This document shows, in pieces, positions 1 to 10,246 of a stretch of DNA of 64,000 nt (position 1 is its first letter; each line of letters starts with the position of its first letter). Origin of the DNA: Girardinichthys multiradiatus (lineage: Eukaryota > Chordata > Actinopteri > Cyprinodontiformes > Goodeidae); contig NC_061796.1 in NCBI RefSeq assembly GCF_021462225.1, positions 46,104,891 to 46,168,890 on the forward strand, written 5' to 3'. The position numbers and the translations under genes were made by a program. The notes below the pieces were generated by a model that worked only from the letters and a program-made list of their open reading frames with translations, was not told where the DNA came from and ran no database searches.

Positions 1-544
1 GCCTATCAGCAGGCAGGGAGGAGTGGACCCGACTGAGTCACTGTTGTCCAAATACAACAGTCAGTATTGTTAAATACTTACAACACCAGTTATCTCAGCT
101 GTCTTAGTACTTATTCAGTGCATTTATTGCTGCCTACAGAAAGTTGTCAGCCAAATTAAAACAAGATTGGATCTTCTCTCTGGAGGTCTCATGAAGCAAC
201 AGAGCAGTTCAAACACCACATGATGAACACTTGGAGAAGCAGATGAGGTTACAGACCCTGAAATGGGTGAAGGTCTGTAAAACAAAGAGGAACATTTGTC
301 TTCGGTTTGGATTGATATCCAGTTTGTTGTACCTCTCATAACTCTTTCAATAAATATTATTTATGATGGACATAGTTGTTTTAGAACAGCTTATTCTTAC
401 TGAGGTACCCTGAAATGATTAACCCGGTTCTTTTGGACCTACAGGCTCCAATCCCATTTAGCAGCATTTTTCCTCTTCATTGTTCTGCCTATAAACAACT
501 TAGGATATTTTTATGGCTGCATGAAAACAAGCATGGCTAATATT

Positions 545-660
545 TTGGTATACATTTTCAATTCAATTCAGTTTTATTTATGTAGCACCAATTCACAACA
601 CATGTCGTCTCAAGGCACTTCACAACAGTCAGGTTCATACATTCCTATTAATCCTAACAA
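545..660. repeat. Teleost interspersed repeat fragment
   Basis: TTCAATTCAGTTTTATTTAT followed by AGCACCAATTCACAACACAT is the start of a repeat I recall as common in percomorph, especially cyprinodontiform, genomes. The downstream part is lost. Confidence 0.45.
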
Positions 661-2265
661 TTGAACAGTGCAGTCGGAGTTAGCTTTTTATTCAGTTTTG
701 AACAGGCTCATTTCTTGCAGCCTCTCAGCTCTGCTGTTTTTATTCTGTTGGCCTTTAATCGATTTCATTTCCTCGTTCTATTCCAGGGTCCCTGTGTTTG
801 TTTATAGAAACCCCATTATTCACCAACCTTCCTCTGAGTCACCCCTTCCCTGTAGGGTTCCTCACATAGAGCTGCTTTGTGAAAGGCTGCAGTATTTACA
901 CGGACTGTGGGCAGAGGAAACGTCGACCTTCTGGGGCTCAGGGAGAGCCCGGTCCATTTTCCCATCTGCCCAGTGTTTGAGGAATGAGTCATGGGGAAGC
1001 ACCCTCCCACACGAGGCAGCCAGATGAAGGGTGCAAGGTCTTTTTAATGGCTGAGTGGTCACTCAGATGAATGTGGGAGGGTTAAGACCAAGGCGTTATA
1101 TGCGTGTGGGGGTGGGGGGGATAAAACATTTGTCTTTTCCAACTCCGTTTGCAGCAGCAGGATTTCCCTTGGTTTACAGCCTGGGGAGGTTAGATGACCA
1201 CCAAATCAAACATCTGAAGGAATGGTGGTGCTATTTTTTTATTAAAAATTACATTGCTGCCAGTGAAATAATATAATTAGAGCTGCAGAAGATATGAACC
1301 ATCATCCCAACATTAGTATTAACAATAACTCAGTATTAGAGGTTGTCATTTTTGTGAAGACATATTTCAGGTGTTCAGGGTTTGGCCCTGATGAATGTTC
1401 TTACTAGCTGAGATGCTAAGGCTCATGGAGAGACTGCTGGGGACATTTTATACAATGGTAAACTAAGACGAGTGTCTGCAAAGTGTTCATCAATAATACC
1501 GCAATTATCATGAATAATGTTATCATAATTTTGCTAATTCCAGAGATTAACACCGATCTGATATTTGATTCACTGATGCATGTGGCGAGCGAAGGAACCC
1601 AGGTGGTTCTGTTGGACCAGCAGTGATAAAATGTTTGATGGTTTAAACGTTATTCCATGCACACAGTGGTGGAAGACTAAAGCTGATTATGAATTAAACG
1701 CCCACTAAATTCAAAATAACATTGTAGAAAGTAAAAAGGACGTCCAAGATTACATTTTTATCATTAATAGAAATCTAGAATTATAATTGACTTAGTAAGA
1801 AATAAGCGAGCAACTAGATTACATTCAGAACTTTGTCTTATTAAAGCTATTTTAACCCACAGGAACTATATGATGGAAGATTTTAGTGCTTTTAAAAGTT
1901 TAAATCTTTTTTTTCCCCAAAGGTGGAGAAATGATAATCTAAAGATGTTGGAAATGTTTGTAAAGAAATGTGTTTTATTCAGACAAGCTGGATCATTAAT
2001 GCTGAGAAGTTTCTTTAGAGCCAGTAGTTGAATCAGAGCAGGAGGGACGGTAGCAGACTGAGCAGATTTGTTGTGCGTAGCAGCAAAAAACCAAAGATTT
2101 GGTGAATATAGTGCAAAGGTCAGACGATGAGCCTGGACAGGCTGGTATATTTGGCTTTCCTCTGAGACATCCAAGATGAGAAAGAAACTCTACAGCTGAG
2201 ATTTTCTTTGTTTCCTCGATCTTTGTTGCTGCTCTGATCTTTTGAATTCCTTCAGAGTTGCTCAG

Positions 2266-2267
<2 letters not shown>

Positions 2268-2299
<32 letters not shown>
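2268..2299. repeat. (GT)16 microsatellite
   Basis: Thirty-two bases of uninterrupted GT, followed by a T run. Likely polymorphic. Confidence 0.98.
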
Positions 2300-2302
<3 letters not shown>

Positions 2303-2339
2303 TTCATCCGCTGCATCCACAGCCACGTAAGCTACCGCG

Positions 2340-2375
2340 GCTGATGACCAAGGCCTTGGTTACCACAGCAACAGC
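2340..2375. promoter_or_regulatory. Palindrome and X-box-like site in presumed lmna intron 1
   Basis: ACCAAGGCCTTGGT (2348-2361) is a perfect 14-bp palindrome. It overlaps GTTACCACAGCAAC (2359-2372), which fits the X-box bound by RFX factors (GTTRCC and RGYAAC half-sites, two bases apart). An AP-1-like TGAGTCA follows at 2477. Motif matches only. Confidence 0.3.
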
Positions 2376-3599
2376 ATAGCAAAACAGGGCTGGAGTGAGC
2401 AGGATTTTTTCCCCCGTCTTCCAGTCGGTGAGGCGGAGTTTGTTTCTTGTTACTGGGATGGACAAAGATATAGCTGTGAGTCATCCTGGTGCCCGGGAGC
2501 CCAGCCAAAGCATTCCTCCTCCCCCTTCATCACTCCCTCCTCTTCTCCTCAGATTTCTCAGTTCCCCCTCCCCATCTCTTTGTCTGCCCTTTTTCCATTT
2601 TTGTTATGCAGTCCTTCTTTATAAACCAATTTCACCTTCCTCATGAAGCCTGTGCTGTGAAAATGTCCAAAAAGCTTTTATTAGAACAGAAAAACCCCTC
2701 CTGTTTGTTTCTGTTAGTGATTCCTGACCTCTGGGTGCAGGATAATACATTTGGAAGCCTCCCCCTTCTGCACAAAGGTCTCCATTAGTTTGCACACTTG
2801 GACTGCTCTGCTGCCTTGTTTTTTGTGCAACAGTCTTTGTGTCTTGATCAAACAGGCTTGTATTTCTTCACTTATTCATGCAGTCTGAACTGGAACGTAG
2901 TCTGCATGTGTTTGCTCATCTGTTGGTTTAATACCATATTGGTTTGGCTCCTGCTGGTTGCAATGGTTACATTGATTGTGAGATTGTTTGAAAAAGGCTG
3001 CAGAGTGGCTCCACACACCGTGACAACTTTCAATGCTTTAAAGCTTTAATAGAGCGAAACATAAACAAAAACTCGGGTTATTTACTGGATTCTATCATTG
3101 AAACATGTCTGAATAAAAAGCTTTGACTCTGGATCATCTGAATTGCACATAGAAGCTCATACCTGCATTTATCTCTTCCACCATAAACATTTCATCACAC
3201 CAATTTAAGCTTTTATCTAATGCACAGATGCAGTTAATCTGAAGGTACTGCTGTCAAACCGCCCACATCATTACACAGTGAAGTACAAAACACAGCCAAG
3301 GATTTAATGTCTCAGTTTTTGCCTAAAGGCGCCCTCGAAGTGTTTGTGGCTTAAATCCAGCAACAGCATCCTGGACACAGCGGACACGAGGGAACACAGA
3401 AAAGCTAAACTGCTGTCACTTTAAAGCACGTTGTGGGTATTATTTAAGTCAAATCTATTCCTTTATGAGCAGATTTACACTAAGAAACAAAGTGCTGCAC
3501 ATCCTCAGGTAAAAAGTGCCAAAAGAAATGTAAAAACACAACATTTCAATATTAATTTTTATTTTTTAGAGCAAAATCACTCAGTTTAAGCTGTTTCCA

Positions 3600-4560
3600 G
3601 TTGAATTGATAAGTTTCTTTGTGTTGACATTATACAGTCAAAAATGAAGCCAAAAAGGGACAGTAGGGTGTGTTTAAATGCATGCGTAAGCAGGAAAGTG
3701 TTACCTATTGAATGGATTAATTAAGTGACCTCTATTACACCAGGAGTTTTGGCAGTTTGCTGCTCTGAGGGATAGAGGTTTATGTTAACACAATGTCAGG
3801 ACTGAAAGACATCAGCAACGACCTAAGAGAAGCTTTAATTCTGGGAAGGGTTTATTTGACCGATTCCAAACCATCTGAAGTTCATCATTTTAAAGACAAA
3901 TTATTCAAAAGTGGAAAATATTTAGAAAGCTGCCAATCTTTCCAGGAAACGACGTCCCAGCAAAGTCACCCTAAGTTCAGAGGGTGCACTGTTCAGAGAA
4001 ATGACTAGCTTCATCTCGGACTCAACGGGCATCAGTTAGGAGGTTAAAGTTCCTGATCAATTAGTCAATTAGAAAAATAATGAAGAACTATGGCTTGTTT
4101 GGAGTGGTTGTAGGAGAAAACCTCTTATGGCAGCAGGATTTAGGTTTGCAAAGCTGCATCTGAATGAAGACTGTTCTTTGGACAGATGAGACCAAAGCAG
4201 AGATGTTGACCTTCATGCATAGCAGCATGTTTGGAGGAAAAATAAAAGCAGCATTTAAACACCAACTCCTTATACCTGGTGTCCAGCATGGGGGTGGAGG
4301 GCTGATGATGTGGGCTGAACGGGGCACCTTGCAGTCATTGAGTCGACCATGAACCCTAAACTAGTGTTTGAGTGTCAAAGGTTAAAGCTTTGTCCAACTG
4401 GGTCATGCAAGCAGTGGAACGAAGATATTGGGGCAAAATTAGTTTAGAACAATGTGAAAGACCGAAGGAATCAGAGAGAATATCTACTTGAATGTATTGT
4501 TGCTAAAAGTGATTCTGCAGGCTGTTGGATCAAGGGGTGTACAAATTTTCTATTTTAGCT
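3600..4560 (+). mobile_element. Decayed Tc1-like transposon (older family)
   Basis: Broken + strand transposase fragments. GLKDISNDLREAL at 3793 fits the N-terminal region; VLWTDETKAEM near 4170 is the first catalytic motif of Tc1 transposases, followed by a GGGGLMMW segment near 4290, while the second half is largely deleted. The 3' end keeps the GCTAAAAGTGATTCT block that usually precedes the Tc1 stop codon. Same family as the - strand relic at 33450-34030. Confidence 0.7.
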
Positions 4561-6123
4561 CCATCGTTGGGAAATACCAGCGTGAAACCTGTTGTACACT
4601 TGAGAGTACACGTAATTCATTTTAGAACCTGGTTAAAACCAGATTATGTTGTGATTCCCCTGATGCATTCAACCGTAGAAACAAACAAGTTGTACTTTAG
4701 TTTTCCCATAACTGTAAAACCACTGAAGGAACAGCAGGAGGGAATTGACTGGGGCCCATTAGAACCAATAAATGTCACTGCAGCAGAACAGCGTAGCCAT
4801 GATCTGCTGCAGAATCGGACTCTTTAAAGCTGTAACGTCTAATCAAAAAGCTTCATTCTTTCAGCTAGAATTTATTTCAAGTTATAAATATACACACATC
4901 ATAAATCCAGCTTCTCCCTGCCTGTTTCATATTGTACAAGTCAGATTTTACCCCCTTAACTCTACAGTTTGTTAACGATGATTGTGGCGAGTTTAAAATG
5001 CTCAACAAGAAAAACAGCAGCGGTAAAACGAGTTGTCACACCTCCCAGATCCTGCGAGCACCGAGGGTTGCAACCAAAGCAGCTGACCTCCACGATAGGT
5101 CATTTTTACTACAGCTGTGTTGTCTTGTTGACCTCGGTTACTGCTCCGTCGGATGGGTGCGTTGTGAAAGCCGCTTGCGGCGGATATGTTGGAAACGACG
5201 GGCAACAGTTAGCCAGGAATTCAGGGAATTTTTACAGTCTGAATCTGAAGGTCTGGTACACCTGGATCGTAAAGGCTCTGATCCTCCTCCTGGAGACCAG
5301 ACCTGGCCATCCTGTGTCCGTGCATGTTGTCAATCTAACATACATGCAGGGTGCCGTGAGGCAGGCATTTAATTTGGACTGCCACCAGCGATGTTCACAG
5401 GAAAGCTTTAATACATGAACATCTGTTCTACACATCTGCTCATTTCTACTGAAGAGGGAAGGCCCTGACTGCACTGCTTCTTCTGACATGCAACACGTCC
5501 AGCTGTCCAGATAAGCAGATCAGACAGGTACTGATCTCTGAGCTTCAGTGTTTAAAGTTTGGCTTTCTTCTCTGCTTTATGTAAAGTTTCAGCTGCAGAA
5601 ACATTCTGAAGAACCTTTGGTGATATTTCATCTTAGAATGCTTTTTCCTAATGTTGATGGACCATAATTCAATATCAGCCACTATCAATCTGGATGGCTC
5701 TAAGCTCTCAACAGTTACATCCTCTAACCCAGGAGGGATGATTGTACTGAATCCCATCGGACACTGTTGGTTTCTGTTTTCATTTGGTTTCATTTCTTTG
5801 ATCAGACTTGGGTTGTTGGATTGACAGAACCAGACAGAATGTGTCCTCTCTTCTCCTCCACGTTCCTCCAGTTTCAGGATAAATTCCAGTCAACAATCCA
5901 GATGGTGACAGCGGTTCATCCTTAGCATAAATTGTCCTTATGAGGTGAACGGCTTGGGCAGCAGTCGGGTTCTGACCCGACTGCTGGCCAAGCCATTCAC
6001 GGGCTGGGATATTTTCACTGGCTGGTGCTGATGGTTCTGTGGAGGGTTCCTTCATAGAAGCTGTTCAAGTTTTAGGTCAGAGCTGCTGCTTTTTAGCACC
6101 GCTTTTTTAATGTTAGCGGTTTA
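4561..6123. other. Presumed lmna intron 1; GC-richer patch with overlapping frames
   Basis: Between about 4930 and 5420 two + strand frames of 146 and 149 codons and a - strand frame overlap. None resembles a protein family I know, and no splice or codon pattern favours one. The hairpin at 5945-6000 is the other notable item. Confidence 0.4.
5945..6000. repeat. Near-perfect inverted repeat (hairpin)
   Basis: Arms 5945-5970 and 5975-6000 are complementary at 24 of 26 positions around a four-base loop (TCTG). Not part of any element I recognise; it lies about 120 bp left of Tc1 copy 1. Confidence 0.85.
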
Positions 6124-7734
6124 CAGGTCCTTCTCAAAATATTAGCATATTGTGATAAAGTTCATTATTTTCAATAATGTAATGATGAAAATTTAACATT
6201 CATATATTTTAGATTCATTGCACACTAACTGAAATATTTCAGGTCTTTTATTGTCTTAATACGGATGATTTTGGCATACAGCTCATGAAAACCCAAAATT
6301 CCTATCTCACAAAATTAGCATATTTCATCCGACCAATAAAAGAAAAGTGTTTTTAATACAAAAAACGTCAACCTTCAAATAATCATGTACAGTTATGCAC
6401 TCAATACTTGGTCAGGAATCCTTTTCCAGAAATGACTGCTTCAATGCGGCGTGGCATGGAGGCAATCAGCCTGTGACACTGCTGAGGTCTTATGGAGGCC
6501 CAGGATGCTTCGATAGCGGCCTTTAGCTCATCCAGAGTGTTGGGTCTTGAGTCTCTCAACGTTCTCTTCACAATATCCCACAGATTCTCTATGGGGTTCA
6601 GGTCAGGAGAGTTGGCAGGCCAATTGAGCACAGTGATACCATGGTCAGTAAACCATTTACCAGTGGTTTTGGCACTGTGAGCAGGTGCCAGGTCGTGCTG
6701 AAAAATGAAATCTTCATCTCCATAAAGCTTTTCAGCAGATGGAAGCATGAAGTGCTCCAAAATCTCCTGATAGCTAGCTGCATTGACCCTGCCCTTGATA
6801 AAACACAGTAGACCAACACCAGCAGCTGACACGGCAAGCCCAGACCATCACTGACTGTGGGTACTTGGCACTGGACTTCTGGCATTTTGGCATTTCCTTC
6901 TCCCCAGTCTTCCTCCAGACTCTGGCACCTTGATTTCTGAATGACATGCAGAATTTGCTTTCATCCGAAAAAAGTACTTTGGACCACTGGGCAACAGTCC
7001 AGTGCTGCTTCTCTGTAGCCCAGGTCAGGCGCTTCTGCTGCTGTTTCTGGTTCAAAAGTGGCTTGACCTGGGGAATGCGGCACCTGTAGCCCATTTCCTG
7101 CACACGCCTGTGCACGGTGGCTCTGGATGTTTCTACTCCAGACTCAGTCCACTGCTTCCGCAGGTCCCCCAAGGTCTGGAATCGGCCCTTCTCCACAATC
7201 TTCCTCAGGGTCCGGTCACCTCTTCTCGTTGTGCAGCGTTTTCTGCCACACTTTTTCCTTCCCACAGACTTCCCACTGAGGTGCCTTGATACAGCACTCT
7301 GGGAACAGCCTATTCGTTCAGAAATTTCTTTCTGTGTCTTACCCTCTTGCTTGAGGGTGTCAATAGTGGCCTTCTGGACAGCAGTCAGGTCGGCAGTCTT
7401 ACCCATGATTGGGGTTTTGAGTGATGAACCAGGCTGGGAGTTTTAAAGGCCTCAGGAATCTTTTGCAGGTGTTTAGAGTTAACTCGTTGATTCAGATGAT
7501 TAGGTTCATAGCTCGTTTAGAGACCCTTTTAATGATATGCTAATTTTGTGAGATAGGAATTTTGGGTTTTCATGAGCTGTATGCCAAAATCATCCGTATT
7601 AAGACAATGAAAGACCTGAAATATTTCTGTTATTGTGCAATGAATCTAAAATATATGAAAGTAAAATTTTCATCATGACATTATGGAAAATAATGAACTA
7701 AATCACAATATGCTAATATTTTGAGATGGACCTG
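6124..7734 (-). mobile_element. Tc1-like DNA transposon, copy 1 (disabled)
   Basis: 1,611 bp bounded by CAGGTCCTTCTCAAAATATT and its inverted copy, with TA on both sides (6122-6123 and 7735-7736), the target duplication of Tc1/mariner elements. Terminal inverted repeats are about 200 bp with few mismatches. Transposase is on the - strand and carries a one-base insertion. It lies in the region read as lmna intron 1, antisense to the gene. Confidence 0.95.
6401..7406 (-). pseudogene. Tc1 transposase, frameshifted
   Basis: The reading frame from 7406 matches the two intact copies up to VMVWA, then leaves frame at about 6834-6840, where this copy has one extra base. The rest (catalytic second Asp and Glu, ending KGFLTKY) continues in another frame to 6401. 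Otherwise nearly identical to the intact copies, so the break is recent. Confidence 0.93.
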
Positions 7735-10089
7735 TATACCTTCGACTATTTTAAGTCTTCTAACTGGTGATATTTTTCCATTATGTCATTATTTTTTTTT
7801 ACTTTTAATAAATTTGTGGCAAAGTGAGCAGAGGTGATCAGGTTGGCTCCACGGATCTGGGCTGGCACACCCAACCAAAAGGTCCAACCAGAACTTCAGG
7901 ATTTGTATTGTGCTGTTCTCAGTGGTGTGCTGTTTGAGTGAGGGAACCAACACACACACACACAAACCAGTGGCTCCACATACAGTGGGGTTCCTACCCT
8001 GACTAGTAAAAGTCACTTTTACCAGCAAAACTGCATTCTTCTAAACGTTTTGCTGACGTTCGGATCAGAACCGGAGCTTCTACCCACCTGTCCAGACCCC
8101 TGTGTGTCCCATGAATTGATCTCTGGGCTGTTTTTGCGTGACAGATGAGGCGTTGGCTCATCAGAGTTAATTCGTGGCTGCGATGGTTAATCTTAATGCT
8201 TTTATCCTAAGCAGCTGGACTTTGGTCTTTTTAACTGTTGTTTTTACAGTCACTGTTTCATTACACATTAATTACAGTTTTTATGCAAGTCTTGCAGCAG
8301 TCATGTTATAATCAGGCAGCAACACATTATGGTTTTTTACTGCAACCGTTGTAGAAGCTGATTCAGAAGTTTTGAATGAATGACCTGCTGTCGTGGTAAA
8401 GTCTTGTTCATTGAACACGTATATTTGTTGTTCTCGTCCTGTTTTATGGCAGCTGCCTGTGAACCAGAGCACTGTAAGGTCTGTGTGAGCGGCCTGGAAG
8501 CCATCTCCCTCAGCAGATGGTCGTTATTAGTGACAATGAGGACTAACCCACAGGGCCAAATGAAATAACGAGCCCATTTCCTCCTGAGCTCTGCATCAAC
8601 CCCCTCCCTCTGTCTCCTCCTTCGTCTCCATCTGCTGGAACCGTTTTGTTTTTTCCACTGGTTCATCCGTTTTTTTCCTCAACTTTCACTCTAAACTGAT
8701 TATTGCAGAGATGTAATGAGGGGGGCAGTGCAGACAAGCACATGTGCAACAAACGTGAAATCGCTTGAGATGGACCTCAGAGGGATCTTATTCAGTTTGG
8801 ATGTTTTCCAACAAGACCAAGTGTTAAGTGATGTTCAGGGACAGCTGCTGGTCTGATTGGTACCAGTTGGTCCGGTGGTGGTGCTTAGTTTCACTGATTA
8901 AAAACTAAGGAAGCAGGATGTGGTTAGTCGTTACAGTTTTGAGTCTTTTATTATTGAATTATTAAATGCTTATTTAGGAAATATGTAAAAATAAATGTCA
9001 ATACCTTGTTTAATTTAACGGAGTTTAGTTGTTGGACCTCAGATTTCTGTTGGATTCTGTTTGGAGTATAGAAACTGGATTAGTTTAGGATAATGTGGGA
9101 ATGACCTGATTTGTATGCAGTTTGGTCCAGATGCAGACCAGCGATGGGGATGTAAATGAGCTGGGACGTTTGAAACACACCCAGAGGGTGGAGTGCTGAC
9201 ATCACACTTTAAACAGGCATGTTTTTGTCTTGTAATTTTCAGCATGTGAGGCATTTTCTTTACAGTTTGCCCCCTTGTGTAATGGAGGGGAAACACTGCA
9301 CTGGTTGTAACTTTGGGCAGCTATAACATCTCTGAGCTATAATGAATAATGAGTTAACTATAATCATCTACCGCTCTCACTGATTTACATGTGGACTTTG
9401 TTCATATTGGACAGTTCCTTCCAGCTTTCAGTTTGCTTTAGTAACCAAAACTTGTTTCTTTTTGCATCTATTTATTCATTTAATGCCACCTAATATATTT
9501 ATTCATATATATATATAGTTATTGTTTGATAATTTGAGGATGATTATAGTTGGTCCCATTTTCCTGTTTATTTTTAAGGTATTGTATTAGTGTGCAGTAA
9601 TGTGTAGTTCTTACACAGAGTCTGTTGTTCTGCATGCTATGTGACCCTGATACTTTGGGCCGATATCATGTGGGAAGTGTGGTTAAAATATTTCTTTATT
9701 CACCGTTTCATGTTTGGTTCCATTTTAATTCATCAGTAAAAGCAGTCTGAACAGGTTATTCTAATGTAAGAAAATAAATCACTGAAATGTTCTTTACATG
9801 CAGTTGTACAAGTACAGAACTTTATTTGCAACATCATACAGGGTTTCTAAATATTTTAAAGTTACCATTAAAGTTGAAATACGAAATAAAGGGTTAGAAA
9901 GTTTTTATACTGCTTCATTTGTTCGCAGATTACAAAGCTGTTTAATAAAAAGGTCAGAATGCTGTGATGTAACAGAAAAGGATGAAAATAGCTGGTTTGT
10001 ATTGAAGGATTTGAGATTTTCTCCAGCAGTGGAACGATGAACACATTCAGCAAACTAACGCCCACATCCCATCGCTCCTGTCTCCACAG
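7735..10089. other. Presumed lmna intron 1, proximal part; no gene seen
   Basis: From the right TA of Tc1 copy 1 to the exon 2 acceptor. AT-rich, a short AT run near 9500, no frame that resembles a protein. Confidence 0.6.
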
Positions 10090-10246
10090 GAATACTAAGA
10101 AGGAGTCGGACCTGGAGGCAGCCATGCTCCGGCTGAGGGACCTCGAGGCCATGCTGAACTCCAAAGATGCTGCCTACACCACTGCCCTGGGGGAGAAACG
10201 AAACCTAGAGGCTGAGGTGAAGGACCTCAAGGGCCAGCTAGCCAAG
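10090..10246 (+). CDS. lmna: lmna exon 2 (coil 1B, first part)
   Basis: 157 bp, the canonical LMNA exon 2 length. It starts with the third base of a split codon followed by NTKKES and ends GQLAK before a GTAAAA donor. Acceptor is TCTCCACAG. The translation is an uninterrupted charged heptad pattern ([17 protein letters not shown]), as expected for coil 1B of the rod. Confidence 0.95.

Larger units (their letters stand above)
1..3599. other. Presumed lmna intron 1, distal part; no gene seen
   Basis: AT-rich, with many stops in all frames. No lamin exon 1 coding signature (head domain or coil 1A) is present on either strand. Apart from the repeat at 545-660, the GT run and the motif cluster near 2340, I see only unannotated sequence. 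The stretch 820-1060 is richer in GC than its surroundings and holds AP-1-like TGAGTCA sites, a possible conserved non-coding element. Confidence 0.6.

Noticed and set aside
4932..5418. Two overlapping frames of 146 and 149 codons as protein-coding genes
   Set aside because: No family resemblance, no splice context and they exclude each other. Kept only as an observation.
1..10089. Search for lmna exon 1 (head domain and coil 1A) on the + strand
   Set aside because: No frame shows the lamin head or coil 1A pattern in phase with exon 2. Exon 1 is taken to be upstream of the window.
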